Positions 8,969-17,743 of a stretch of DNA of 64,000 bases are shown piece by piece. The notes under the pieces were generated by a model, which saw only the letters and a list, made by a program, of their open reading frames with translations, ran no database searches and had not been told where the DNA came from. The DNA lies in contig AFUT01000001.1 of NCBI GenBank assembly GCA_000223255.2, forward strand, positions 186,001 through 250,000. Direction: 5' to 3'. Both the position numbers and the translations under genes were made by a program. Origin of the DNA: Streptococcus infantis SK970 (lineage in GTDB: Bacteria > Bacillota > Bacilli > Lactobacillales > Streptococcaceae). Position 1 is the stretch's first letter; each line of letters starts with the position of its first letter.

Positions 8969-9491
8969 GAAGTATGTAAAGATGCTATACAAGTCACCGA
9001 TTGGTCCCCTATCTCTGGTAGCAGATGACCACTATTTGTTTGGGATATGGATTGAAGAAGAGAGCGATTTTGAGAAGGGATTATCTGAAAATGATGTGAC
9101 TGTTGTTGACAGTCATCCCATTTTAAATCAAATTACTTCCTATTTAGAGACTTATTTTAAGGGGCAAGATCAAGACTTATCTGAGATGCCTATAGCTCCT
9201 ATCGGTAGTGACTTTGAAAAAAGAGTCTGGAACTACTTGCGAGGAATTCCTTTTGGTCAGACAGTTACTTATGGGCAAATAGCTAAGGACTTGCAGGTGA
9301 CTTCTGCTCAAGCAGTCGGAGGAGCAGTAGGTCGCAATCCCTGGTCTATCCTTGTACCCTGTCACCGTGTGCTAGGTGCTGGAGGACGTCTGACAGGCTA
9401 TGCTTGGGGACTCGAAAAGAAGGCTTGGCTCTTGAGGCATGAAGGTGCAAGTTATCAAGAAAATAAAAATAGAAAGAGAAGAAAATGTTAG
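8961..9491 (+). CDS. ogt: Methylated-DNA--protein-cysteine methyltransferase
   Basis: This 176-residue suicide enzyme transfers O6-alkyl groups from guanine to its own cysteine. The active site is ILVPCHRVLGAGG, within the typical context VGRNPWS...PCHRV. The preceding FGQTVTYGQIAKDLQ and SAQAVGGAVGRNP supply the winged-helix DNA-binding part and the Asn hinge. The length fits a single-domain Ogt without an Ada extension. It overlaps both neighbours by a few bases, consistent with translational coupling. Confidence 0.94.
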   Translation: MPKKYVKMLYKSPIGPLSLVADDHYLFGIWIEEESDFEKGLSENDVTVVDSHPILNQITSYLETYFKGQDQDLSEMPIAPIGSDFEKRVWNYLRGIPFGQTVTYGQIAKDLQVTSAQAVGGAVGRNPWSILVPCHRVLGAGGRLTGYAWGLEKKAWLLRHEGASYQENKNRKRRKC

Positions 9492-9841
9492 AATTTATCG
9501 AATATCCAAAATGTACAACTTGTAAAAAAGCTAAGAAAGAATTAGATCAACTCGGACTAGAATATAAAGACGTTCATATCGTTGAAGAGACTCCGAGTGA
9601 AAAGGTCATTTTAAACTGGCTCGAAACTTCGGGATTTGAATTGAAGCAATTTTTCAATACTAGTGGAATCAAATATCGTGAACTCGGATTGAAAGATAAG
9701 GTTGGAACATTGTCAAACAAAGAAGCAGCCAAACTCTTGGCCAGTGATGGTATGCTATTGAAACGTCCAATACTAGTTGAAAATGGTCTTGTAAAACAAA
9801 TTGGCTATCGTAAATCATACAATAACTTGGATTTGAATTAG
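9485..9841 (+). CDS. Spx/ArsC (arsenate reductase-like) family protein
   Basis: A 118-residue thioredoxin-fold protein beginning MLEFIEYPKCTTCKKAKKEL, with a CxxC redox pair at the N-terminus, then GLEYKDVHIVEETPSEK and the family-typical ASDGMLLKRPILVENG. It belongs with YusI/YffB/ArsC-like members rather than Spx proper: it lacks the RPI-linked features of the global regulator, and no arsenic genes lie nearby. It is the last gene of the GNAT-ogt operon. A small hairpin (TCTATC/GATAGA) follows at 9847-9862. Confidence 0.85.
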   Translation: MLEFIEYPKCTTCKKAKKELDQLGLEYKDVHIVEETPSEKVILNWLETSGFELKQFFNTSGIKYRELGLKDKVGTLSNKEAAKLLASDGMLLKRPILVENGLVKQIGYRKSYNNLDLN

Positions 9842-9996
9842 TTTTTTCTATCTCCTTGATAGATAAAATATATAACCTCCCACTTTTAAAGTATGATACA
9901 CTAGAAGGTAGATGAAATCTGATATGCTCGTAGCAAATATTTTTAATTAGAGCATAAGTATGATAGAATGAATCATTATCTTGAGAGGATGTTTCT

Positions 9997-10796
9997 ATGA
10001 ATGTTACAACGATTTTAGCATCTGATTGGTATCAAAATTTGATGCAATATATCCCAGATGGCAAACTCTTTAGTTTGCGTTCTGTCTTTGATGGGATTCC
10101 AAGAATTGTACAGCAATTACCTACAACGTTGATGTTAACGGTATTTGGTGCCTTTTTGGTATCATGCTAGCCCTAGTCTTTGCGATCGTGAAAATCAACA
10201 GAGTTAGATTTCTTTACCCATTACAAGCCTTTTTTGTTAGTTTCCTAAAAGGTACTCCAATTCTAGTTCAGCTGATGTTGACCTATTACGGGATTCCATT
10301 AGCTCTGAAGGCATTGAATCAACAATGGGGAACTTCTTTAAATATAAATGCTATTCCAGCAGCAACATTTGCGATTGTGGCATTTGCTTTTAACGAGGCA
10401 GCCTATGCTAGTGAAACTATCCGTGCAGCCATTCTTTCTGTAAATCCAGGTGAGATTGAAGCTGCTCGTAGTCTTGGTATGACACGTGCGCAAGTTTATC
10501 GTCGTGTGATTATTCCCAATGCAGCAGTAGTTGCAACACCAACCTTGATTAACTCCTTGATTGGCTTGACCAAGGGGACTTCCCTAGCCTTTAGTGCAGG
10601 TGTTGTAGAAGTCTTTGCCCAAGCTCAGATTTTGGGTGGTGCAGATTATCGTTACTTTGAACGTTTCATCTCAGTAGCTCTTGTCTATTGGGTTGTAAAT
10701 ATTGCCATTGAAAATCTTGGCCGTTTCATTGAAAGAAAAATGGCTATAACAGCACCAGATAATATTGAGACAGATGTGAAAGGAGAGCTTCGCTAA
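9997..10796 (+). pseudogene. Amino-acid ABC transporter permease, frameshifted
   Basis: From the ATG at 9997 (AGAGG upstream) the frame encodes MNVTTILASDWYQNLMQYIP and a first transmembrane helix, then terminates at TAG 10168-10170. One extra T in the T5 run at 10153-10157 joins it to the following open frame (FGIMLALVFAIVKINR onward). The restored permease of about 266 residues has the HisM/GlnP features: FLKGTPILVQLML and the EAA loop EAARSLGMTRAQVYRRVIIP. It overlaps the ATPase gene by one base (TAATG). The partner and the trxB neighbour suggest a polar amino acid such as cystine, but the substrate is inference. No binding-protein gene is in view. Confidence 0.8.
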
Positions 10797-11538
10797 TGAT
10801 TAAAATTTCAAATTTAAGCAAATCCTTTTCAGGTCAAACCGTTTTAGATCATCTGAATTTAGATATTAAAAAAGGAGAAGTTGTTGCCTTAATTGGTTCT
10901 TCAGGTGCTGGGAAATCAACCTTTCTCCGCAGCCTAAACTATCTAGAAACTCCGGATAGTGGATCTATTCAGATTGATGATTTCAAAGTTGATTTTTCTC
11001 AAATTACGCAAGAAGAAATTCTGACTCTTCGTCGCAAACTATCGATGGTTTTCCAACAGTTCAATTTATTTGAGCGTAGAACAGCGCTAGACAATGTTAA
11101 AGAAGGCTTGGTGGTAGTTAAAAGACTATCGGACGAAGAAGCAACTAAGATTGCCAAGGAAGAGCTAGCTAAGGTTGGACTTTCTGATCGTGAACAGCAT
11201 TATCCGCGTCACTTGTCAGGGGGGCAAAAACAACGGGTAGCTATAGCGCGTGCCCTAGCCATGAAACCAGACGTCTTACTCTTGGATGAACCGACTTCAG
11301 CACTGGACCCAGAATTGGTTGGTGAGGTAGAAAGATCTATTGCCAATGCTGCTAAATCAGGTCAAACTATGATTTTGGTTAGTCATGATATGTCTTTTGT
11401 TGCTCAAGTGGCTGATAAGGTTTTATTCTTGGATAAAGGAAAATTATCGAGACTGGAACTCCTGATGAGATTATCAACCATCCTAAAGAAGAAAGAACAA
11501 AAGAGTTCTTTGCTAGTTACAAACGGACCTATATTTGA
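10796..11538 (+). pseudogene. Amino-acid ABC transporter ATP-binding protein, frameshifted near the end
   Basis: A GlnQ/TcyC-type ATPase with Walker A IGSSGAGKSTFLRSL, Q-loop VFQQFNLFERR, signature LSGGQKQRVAIARALA, Walker B VLLLDEPTSALDP and the switch His in LVSHDMSFVAQ. After VLFLDKGK the frame shifts at an A4 run (11440-11443). Adding one A gives IIETGTPDEIINHPKEERT and a normal ending at TGA 11536-11538. As written, the frame runs to 11572 with an unrelated tail. It follows the permease with a one-base overlap and belongs to the same importer. Confidence 0.85.
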
Positions 11539-11617
11539 TATAATAGAAGATAAGAAAAACTCAGTTGGCTAAGCTAACTGGGTTTACTCTTTAAAAATAA
11601 TAGAAATGAGAGAAAGC

Positions 11618-11842
11618 ATGTTAGTTCAGCTATTTGCTTTGTATTTAGAGAGTTTGGTTTTGACGATTTTACTAGTCTTGGTTGTTTTAGGACTTTGGAT
11701 TGGTTTAAGAGCTCTATCAGGTGTGGATAAAACTGCTAAGGAGCGTCAGGCTCACCTCTATGATATGATTATGATTGGAGTTTTAACAATTCCAGTGTTG
11801 TCTTTTGCAACCATGAGCATCTTGTTGGTTTTCAAGGCCTGA
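11618..11842 (+). CDS. DUF4059 small membrane protein
   Basis: About 74 residues (MLVQLFALYLESLVLTILL...) with two hydrophobic helices separated by a basic, polar loop (SGVDKTAKERQAHLYD). This is the DUF4059 family, found in streptococci in this same position between an amino-acid ABC importer and trxB. An in-frame ATG at 11606 exists, but GAGAAAG spaced just before 11618 favours the later start. Function unknown; conserved neighbours suggest a link with the importer or thiol metabolism. Confidence 0.75.
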   Translation: MLVQLFALYLESLVLTILLVLVVLGLWIGLRALSGVDKTAKERQAHLYDMIMIGVLTIPVLSFATMSILLVFKA

Positions 11843-11845
11843 TAG

Positions 11846-11874
11846 TTGTCAAATAGAGTTTTATCCGTTAGAAT
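11846..11874 (+). promoter_or_regulatory. Promoter of trxB
   Basis: TTGTCA (11846-11851), 17-base spacer, TAGAAT (11869-11874), 33 bases before the trxB ATG. Confidence 0.75.
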
Positions 11875-11907
11875 AAGAATAGTTACAACAAGAAAGAAGG
11901 AAATAGA

Positions 11908-12819
11908 ATGTACGATACGATTATTATCGGTGCAGGTCCTGCGGGGATGACTGCAGCCTTGTATGCGGCTCGCAGCAATCTCAAAGTTGCTTTGATTGAA
12001 GGTGGGCTTCCTGGCGGTCAGATGAACAATACTTCTGACATTGAAAACTATCCAGGTTATGCTAATATTAGTGGCCCTGAGTTAGCAGAAAAGATGTTTG
12101 AACCTCTCGAAAATCTTGGAGTTGAACATCTATATGGCTTTGTAGAAAATATTGAGAACCATGGTGATGTTAAAAAAGTAATCACAGATGATGAAGAATT
12201 TGAAACTCGCACAGTCATCGTAGCGACTGGTTCTAAGCACCGTCTCTTGGGAGTTCCAGGTGAAGAAGAACTCAATAGCCGTGGTGTTTCTTACTGTGCA
12301 GTCTGTGATGGAGCCTTTTTCCGTGACCAAGATTTGTTGGTTGTAGGTGGTGGTGACTCAGCAGTTGAGGAAGCAATCTTCTTAACACAGTTTGCCAAAA
12401 CTGTAACCATCGTTCACCGTCGTGATGAGCTCCGTGCTCAAAAAGTCTTGCAAGACCGCGCCTTTGCCAATGAAAAAATCAACTTCATTTGGGATTCTGT
12501 TGTCAAAGAAATCAAGGGTGAAAACCGTGTGGAGTCAGTTGTCATTGAAAATGTTAAAACAAATCAAGTGACTGAACAAGCCTTTGGTGGTGTCTTCATC
12601 TATGTTGGTTTAGATCCAGTTAGTGATTTTACAAAGGATTTACAAATCCAAGATGAATCAGGTTGGATTTTGACAGATGACCACATGAAGACAAGTGTTG
12701 CAGGGGTCTTTGCAGTTGGGGATGTTCGTCAAAAGTTCCTTCGTCAAGTTACAACAGCAGTTGGAGATGGCGCCATTGCAGGTCAAGAAGCCTATAAATA
12801 TATTACTGAACATAGTTAA
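11908..12819 (+). CDS. trxB: Thioredoxin reductase
   Basis: TrxB uses NADPH and FAD to reduce thioredoxin. The 303 residues contain the FAD motif IIGAGPAGMTAALYA, the redox-active disulfide in YCAVCDGAFF, the NADPH-binding VVGGGDSAVEEA and HRRDELRAQ, and the C-terminal FAD contact FAVGDVRQKFLRQVTTAVGDG. An AAAGAAGGA ribosome site precedes the ATG. Its place beside a putative cystine importer and DUF4059 suggests these serve thiol balance together, which is inference from position. Confidence 0.96.
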   Translation: MYDTIIIGAGPAGMTAALYAARSNLKVALIEGGLPGGQMNNTSDIENYPGYANISGPELAEKMFEPLENLGVEHLYGFVENIENHGDVKKVITDDEEFETRTVIVATGSKHRLLGVPGEEELNSRGVSYCAVCDGAFFRDQDLLVVGGGDSAVEEAIFLTQFAKTVTIVHRRDELRAQKVLQDRAFANEKINFIWDSVVKEIKGENRVESVVIENVKTNQVTEQAFGGVFIYVGLDPVSDFTKDLQIQDESGWILTDDHMKTSVAGVFAVGDVRQKFLRQVTTAVGDGAIAGQEAYKYITEHS

Positions 12820-12823
12820 AAAG

Positions 12824-12877
12824 GCGGTGGGACAGAAATCGGTAGACAAAGTCTCGATTTCGTAGTCCCAGCCCCGC
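12824..12877 (+). repeat. Long imperfect hairpin downstream of trxB
   Basis: GCGG and TGGGAC pair with GTCCCA and CCGC, and AAATCG with CGATTT, forming a long stem with a loop around 12841-12853. It lies between the trxB stop and the terminator at 12957. I believe similar segments occur downstream of other genes in mitis-group genomes, but I cannot check that here. Confidence 0.5.
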
Positions 12878-12956
12878 GAGGATGATTAGGAGCTTTTTGG
12901 AGTCTAAAAGACGAACAAAAAGTTCAATCAGCTACCGCGTCAAAGTTTGATTGCTA

Positions 12957-12999
12957 ATAAAAAGTGAGGTTGGGATCTTTTGTCCCAACCTCACTTTTT
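12957..12999. terminator. Bidirectional terminator between trxB and rlmB
   Basis: A strong 17-bp stem, AAAAAGTGAGGTTGGGA with TCCCAACCTCACTTTTT, between convergent genes. Confidence 0.9.
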
Positions 13000-13000
13000 A

Positions 13001-13728
13001 TTAGAGTCGATTTCTGAAGACTTCGTACATGAGAATAGCTGCAGCAACACTGGCATTGAGACTCTGTACATGTCCATTCATTGGAATAGTGATCATCTCG
13101 TCCACTTGCTTCTTGATGTTACTTGAGATACCTTTTCCTTCATTTCCGATAATGAGGGCGACTTTGCCACTTGTGTTCCATTTATGGCAAGGAGTTCCAT
13201 TCATATCAGTTCCAAAAGTCCAAAAGCCTTCTTCTTTAAGTTTATCCAAGGTTTGGCTGAGGTTGGTCACGCGGGCGATAGGAACGTGTTCAATCGCACC
13301 TGTTGCTGTTTTTGCTACGACAGGAGTGACGCCGACAGCTCGGTGTTTGGGAATAATAACACCTGAAACATTGGTTGCATCCGCTGTTCTCAAGATTGAA
13401 CCGAGATTGTGAGGGTCAGTTAGTCCATCGAGGATCAAAAGTAGTGGGTTTTCTTCTTTACGGGTCTTGGCAAGAATCTGCTCAAGTTCTGTGTAGGCAA
13501 ATTCAGAAACACGTAGGACAAAACCTTGGTGAATAGCTCCTTCAGTCATCTCGGAAAGTGATTTTTTTGAAGTCCAAGAGATGGATACTTTTTTTCAGTA
13601 GCTAGTTCCTTGACTTTTTCTACATTCTTACCTCGTAAATCATCTTGGAGATAAAGTTTGTTTCCAGTATTTGCTAACAGTGCTTCGGTAACGGCGTGAA
13701 CGCCATAGACAATATCATTTGTTTTCAT
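13001..13728 (-). pseudogene. rlmB: 23S rRNA guanosine-2'-O-methyltransferase RlmB, frameshifted
   Basis: This SpoU/TrmH (SPOUT) methyltransferase starts at the ATG at 13728 (MKTNDIVYGVHAVTEALLA, substrate-binding domain). In a T7 run on the plus strand (13589-13595) one base is missing: the upstream frame reads EKKYPSLG, whereas one more base gives EKKVSISWTSKKSLSEM and joins the catalytic half. That half has all three SPOUT motifs: DPHNLGSILRTADA, ALIIGNEGKG, and VQSLNASVAAAILMYE. RlmB methylates the ribose of a guanosine in 23S rRNA domain V; the exact paralog (RlmB versus a TrmH-like relative) is less certain than the family. Confidence 0.82.
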
Positions 13729-13743
13729 GGCTCTATTATAACA

Positions 13744-13771
13744 TAAAACCCCGTTTTTCAACGGGATTTTT
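13744..13771 (-). terminator. Terminator after def
   Basis: CCCCGTT/AACGGG stem beginning at the def stop codon, with a T-rich tail on the minus strand. Confidence 0.75.
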
Positions 13772-14382
13772 TATTCAAGAATGAGTAGACCTTCTTTGAC
13801 TGCGAAGGGATCTTTTTCATTGATACGATCGTAAAACATGACACCATTTAAGTGGTCGATTTCATGTTGAACAACGATGGAGTTGTACCCTTTTAGCTTG
13901 ATGCGATGCTTTTCGCCATCCTTGTCAAAGTAGTCGACAGTCACTCGAGCGTGGCGAATAACATAACCTGGGACAGCACGATCGACTGATAGGCAGCCTT
14001 CTCCCTCTCCTAGAGCAGCATCCTGGACTGAGTGTGAGACAATTTTAGGATTGTACATAATAGCCTGTAACTCATAGGCTTCTTGAGGCGTTTCGCCTTC
14101 CTCGGTGATATTAGGAACCAATACAGCGATGATACGTTTTGAGATATCGAGTTGTGGTGCTGCAAGACCAACTCCTCCACGTAGCCCCAACTTTTCAGCC
14201 ATAACTGGGTCTTGCGAATGTTTTAAAAATTGCATCATTTTCTCACCAAGAATGATATCTTGATCACTCAATGGGAAAGTCACTTCCTCAGCGACAGCTC
14301 GTAGGGTTGGATTACCCTCGCGGATAATATCTTTCATGTCGATTAAATGTGAAGCTTTTGTAATACGTTCTATAGCAGACAT
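13771..14382 (-). CDS. def: Peptide deformylase
   Basis: Def removes the formyl group from nascent protein N-termini. All three metal-site motifs are present in order: [20 protein letters not shown], and [17 protein letters not shown]. The 203 residues, with the inserted segment between motifs, place it in the type II deformylases of Gram-positives. The ATG at 14382 has a strong GGAGAG ribosome site. It is followed by its own terminator, so rlmB downstream is a separate unit. Confidence 0.96.
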   Translation of the reverse strand: MSAIERITKASHLIDMKDIIREGNPTLRAVAEEVTFPLSDQDIILGEKMMQFLKHSQDPVMAEKLGLRGGVGLAAPQLDISKRIIAVLVPNITEEGETPQEAYELQAIMYNPKIVSHSVQDAALGEGEGCLSVDRAVPGYVIRHARVTVDYFDKDGEKHRIKLKGYNSIVVQHEIDHLNGVMFYDRINEKDPFAVKEGLLILE

Positions 14383-14483
14383 CTTCTCTCCTTCCTTCCA
14401 TTACAATTCCATGATAACACAAAATAGTTGAGAAATAAAGTCACAGAAGTTGCTAATAAAGGGAAATAGCTATTTGTCTGTGG

Positions 14484-14489
14484 TATAAT
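14484..14489 (+). promoter_or_regulatory. Extended -10 promoter of the CapA-like gene
   Basis: TGGTATAAT (TGn plus TATAAT) lies about 40 bases before the preferred start, without a convincing -35 box. Confidence 0.55.
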
Positions 14490-14529
14490 AAGATAAGGGG
14501 ATTTGCATCAAAAAGCAAGGAGAAAAGAT

Positions 14530-15849
14530 ATGGAAAAACGTAATAGAAGAAGACAAAAGCAATTAGGCTTACCGCTTGTCAGAGAGTCTGTCCAATTTTT
14601 CAAAAACTACCGACATTGGAGTAATAAAACATTTATTGTGATTTTATTGATTGTTGTTGCTTTCTCGATGACCTTAACCTTATTAGCCGAAGGGATTAAG
14701 GGAGTTCCATTGTGGAATAGCAATGCAACTACAGTGGGTCAGAATTCAGACTCTAAAGGTAAGAATTCTGTAACGGAAGAAGAAACTAGTGCACGTATCA
14801 TGGCAAATGGTGACCTCCTTTACCATATTCCAATATATAGAACTGCCCTAAAGGAAGATGGTACTTATGATTTCCATGAAAACTTTGAGTATGTAAAACC
14901 TTGGTTCAAGCAAGCAGATCTAGTTATTGGTGACTTTGAAGGAACTGTAAACCAGGATCACTACTTAGGAGGTTATCCTTTGTTTAATGCACCTGGAGAA
15001 GTCATGGACGCTATAAAGGATGCAGGTTATCAGGTCTTAGACTTGGCTCACAATCATATCTTAGATTCTCAGATTGAGGGAGTTTTTTCAACTGCAGATG
15101 CTATTGAAAAAGCTGGAATGACACCAATCGGAGTCTACACCCATGAACCACGAGATAAAGCGCCAATAGTCATCAAGGAAGTAAAGGGGATTAAAGTTGC
15201 CCTTTTAGCCTATTCTTATGGCTTTAATGGCATTGAAGAATACATTTCTAGAGAAGATTATGATCATTATCTTTCTGATCTCAACGAAGAAAAAATGAAG
15301 GCAGAAATTGAGCGAGCTGAAAAAGAAGCTGATATCACAGTTGTCATGCCTCAGATGGGAATTGAGTATCAATTGGAACCAACTGAAGAGCAAAAAGAAC
15401 TCTATCATAAAATGATTGATTGGGGAGCTGATATTATCTTTGGTGGGCATCCTCACGTTGTTGAGCCCGCTGAGACAGTTGAAAAAGACGGGGATAAGAA
15501 ACTCATTATCTATTCTATGGGGAATTTCCTATCGAATCAGCGAATTGAAACCATGCAAGATGAGGAAAATGCAAAATGGACAGAACGTGGTGTTCTCATG
15601 GACGTGACCATTAAGAAAAAATCTGGTAAGACTACAATTGAGACAGCACAAGCTCATCCTACCTGGGTTAATAGAACACCAAAAGGAACGTATTCTCCAG
15701 AAGGCTATCCACTTTATCTATACCAAACCTATATTTTGGATGATTTTATCGAAGGTGGGAAATACCGTGATCAGTTAGATGAAGCAACTAAGGAACGGAT
15801 TGATACAGCCTACAAAGAAATGAATGAGCATGTAGGTTTGAAATGGTAG
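14530..15849 (+). CDS. CapA family membrane-anchored metallophosphatase-like protein
   Basis: About 439 residues: a basic N-terminus, one transmembrane helix (FIVILLIVVAFSMTLTLLAE) and an extracellular CapA/PGA_cap domain. Family motifs are IMANGDLLYHIP, LVIGDFEGTVN, DLAHNHILD, FGGHPHVVEP and IYSMGNFLSNQR, which together form a calcineurin-like metal site. The family is named after the poly-gamma-glutamate capsule protein CapA, but no capB/capC genes are present, so a poly-glutamate role is not supported. AAGGAG before the ATG at 14530 decides the start over an upstream in-frame TTG. Confidence 0.87.
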   Translation: MEKRNRRRQKQLGLPLVRESVQFFKNYRHWSNKTFIVILLIVVAFSMTLTLLAEGIKGVPLWNSNATTVGQNSDSKGKNSVTEEETSARIMANGDLLYHIPIYRTALKEDGTYDFHENFEYVKPWFKQADLVIGDFEGTVNQDHYLGGYPLFNAPGEVMDAIKDAGYQVLDLAHNHILDSQIEGVFSTADAIEKAGMTPIGVYTHEPRDKAPIVIKEVKGIKVALLAYSYGFNGIEEYISREDYDHYLSDLNEEKMKAEIERAEKEADITVVMPQMGIEYQLEPTEEQKELYHKMIDWGADIIFGGHPHVVEPAETVEKDGDKKLIIYSMGNFLSNQRIETMQDEENAKWTERGVLMDVTIKKKSGKTTIETAQAHPTWVNRTPKGTYSPEGYPLYLYQTYILDDFIEGGKYRDQLDEATKERIDTAYKEMNEHVGLKW

Positions 15850-15851
15850 TA

Positions 15852-16700
15852 ATGGAGAGTGAGAAGAAAAAGATGGATATTAGAGTCATTGCGACGGACA
15901 TGGATGGAACCTTGTTGGACCCCAAGGGACAACTGGATCTACCTCGCCTAGAAAAAATCTTGGACAAGCTGGACCAACGTCATATTCGTTTTGTCATTGC
16001 AACTGGGAATGAAATTCATCGCATGCGACAATTACTGAAGCACTTAGCTGATAGAGTTGTTTTAGTGGTTGCTAACGGTGCTCGTATCTTCGAGAATAAT
16101 GAATTGTTTCAGGCACAAACATGGGATGATGCCATGGTTGATAGGGCTTTAGACCATTTTAAAGGTAGAGAATGCCAGGATCAGTTTGTCGTAACTGCGA
16201 TGAATGGTGGTTTTGTAAAGAAAGGTACAGTTTTTACAGAACTAGATAAATTTATGACTCCGGAGATGATTGAAAAGCTCTATCAACGAATGAACTTTGT
16301 TGATGAATTTGACTCCAGTCTCTTCGGTGGCGTTCTCAAGATGAGCATGGTAGTTGGTGAAGAGCGATTGGATTCGGTTTTACAAGAAGTTAACGATTTG
16401 TTTGATGGTCGTGTGCGAGCTGTTTCCAGCGGTTATGGCTGTATTGATATCTTACAAGATGGGATTCATAAAGCGTGGGGGCTAGTAGAATTGCTCAAAC
16501 GTTGGAACTTAAAACCTGAACAAATCATGGCCTTTGGTGATAGTGAAAATGACATTGAAATGTTAGAGTTGGCAGGAATTTCATACGCTATGGAAAATGC
16601 AGAAGAGGCTGTTAAGAGAGTTGCGACAAAAGTAGCTCCAGCCAACAGTCAGGCAGGTGTTTACAAAGTTTTAGAGAACTGGCTAGAAAGAGGAGAATAA
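15852..16700 (+). CDS. Cof-type HAD-IIB sugar phosphatase-like hydrolase
   Basis: A haloacid dehalogenase superfamily phosphatase with nucleophile motif ATDMDGTLLDPKG, motif II FVIATGNE, a large Cof-type cap, and the C-terminal motif MAFGDSENDIEMLELAGIS. Substrates of such enzymes are usually sugar phosphates or flavin/PLP phosphates and cannot be assigned here. The start is uncertain: ATGs at 15843, 15852 and 15873 are all in frame and none has an ideal ribosome site; the first overlaps the CapA stop. It is followed after one base by the SGNH esterase gene. Confidence 0.87.
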   Translation: MESEKKKMDIRVIATDMDGTLLDPKGQLDLPRLEKILDKLDQRHIRFVIATGNEIHRMRQLLKHLADRVVLVVANGARIFENNELFQAQTWDDAMVDRALDHFKGRECQDQFVVTAMNGGFVKKGTVFTELDKFMTPEMIEKLYQRMNFVDEFDSSLFGGVLKMSMVVGEERLDSVLQEVNDLFDGRVRAVSSGYGCIDILQDGIHKAWGLVELLKRWNLKPEQIMAFGDSENDIEMLELAGISYAMENAEEAVKRVATKVAPANSQAGVYKVLENWLERGE

Positions 16701-16701
16701 C

Positions 16702-17337
16702 TTGGCAGTACAACTATTAGAAAACTGGCTCTTAAAAGAGCAGGAAAAAATTCAAACCAAGTATCGTGAACTCAATCAGATTTCGGTAATTGAACCAGAT
16801 ATCATCTTTATTGGAGATTCTATTGTTGAGTATTATCCCTTGCAGGAATTGCTAGGGACAACAAAGACCATTGTAAATAGAGGTATTCGAGGCTATCAAA
16901 CTGGACTTTTACTTGATAACCTTGATGCCCACCTCTATGGTGATGCAGTGGATCAAATTGTGCTTTTGATTGGGACCAATGACATTGGGAAAGATGTTCC
17001 AATGAGTCAAGCATTAACCAATCTTGAAAGTGTGATTCAAAGTATTTCTCGTGACTATCCGCTGTCACAAATTAAGCTAGTTTCTATTCTGCCAGTTCAT
17101 CAAGGGGAAGAATACAAACAGACAGTTTATATTCGTACAAATGAGAAAATCAAGGCCTGGAACCAAGCCTATCAAAAGCTAGCTTCTACCTACATGCAGG
17201 TAGAATATGTATCTGTCTTTGAAGAGCTACTCGATCAGGAAGGGCAACTCAAATCAGACTATACAACAGACGGGCTTCACCTTAGCGTTTCTGGCTATCA
17301 GGCTCTATCAGAAACCTTGAAAACTAGACTTTTCTAG
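16702..17337 (+). CDS. SGNH/GDSL hydrolase
   Basis: A 211-residue cytosolic SGNH-fold esterase. Block I is IIFIGDSIVEYY (catalytic Ser), block II NRGIRGYQ (Gly), block III LLIGTNDIG (Asn), and block V TDGLHLSVSGY (Asp and His). The likely start is a TTG at 16702 because AGAGGAG ends 9 bases earlier and no suitable ATG exists before the first block. It is coupled to the HAD phosphatase gene. The likely substrate is an acyl or acetyl ester on a sugar or lipid, unproven. Confidence 0.87.
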   Translation: MAVQLLENWLLKEQEKIQTKYRELNQISVIEPDIIFIGDSIVEYYPLQELLGTTKTIVNRGIRGYQTGLLLDNLDAHLYGDAVDQIVLLIGTNDIGKDVPMSQALTNLESVIQSISRDYPLSQIKLVSILPVHQGEEYKQTVYIRTNEKIKAWNQAYQKLASTYMQVEYVSVFEELLDQEGQLKSDYTTDGLHLSVSGYQALSETLKTRLF

Positions 17338-17353
17338 ACATCTACTTGCATTT

Positions 17354-17382
17354 TTGCTTTTTTAACCTAGATAAGGTATAAT
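17354..17382 (+). promoter_or_regulatory. Promoter of ssrA
   Basis: TTGCTT (17354-17359), 17-base spacer, TATAAT (17377-17382), 16 bases before the mature tmRNA 5' end, leaving a short leader for RNase P to remove. Confidence 0.8.
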
Positions 17383-17398
17383 AGTTCTATTGTCTTTT

Positions 17399-17743
17399 GG
17401 GGTCGTTACGGATTCGACAGGCATTATGAGGCATATTTTGCGACTCGTGTGGCGACGTAAACGCTCAGTTAAATATAACTGCAAAAAATAACACTTCTTA
17501 CGCTCTAGCTGCCTAAAAACCAGCAGGCGTGACCCGATTCGGATTGCTCGTGTCTGATGACAGGTCTTATTATTAGCGAGATACGATCAAGCTTTGTCTA
17601 GCAGTTTGGTAAGAGATTTATAGGCTCGCAGTTCCTAGGCTTGAGTTATGTGTCGAGGAGCTGTTAAAACAATACATAACCTATGGTTGTAGACAAATAT
17701 GTTAGCAGGTGTTTGGACGTGGGTTCGACTCCCACCGGCTCCA
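17399..17743 (+). ncRNA. ssrA: Transfer-messenger RNA
   Basis: The 345-base tmRNA begins GGGGTCGTTACGGATTCGAC and ends GGTTCGACTCCCACCGGCTC plus the encoded CA, so 5' and 3' ends form the Ala-tRNA-like acceptor with a T arm. The tag-coding frame at 17481-17516 reads AKNNTSYALAA followed by TAA, the usual streptococcal proteolysis tag with GCA as resume codon. It rescues stalled ribosomes together with SmpB. No integrase or attachment-site duplication follows, although ssrA is a common integration target. Confidence 0.98.

Noticed and set aside
14530..15849. Poly-gamma-glutamate capsule synthesis by the CapA-like protein
   Set aside because: No capB/capC or pgs genes are in view; CapA-like phosphatases are widespread without a capsule.
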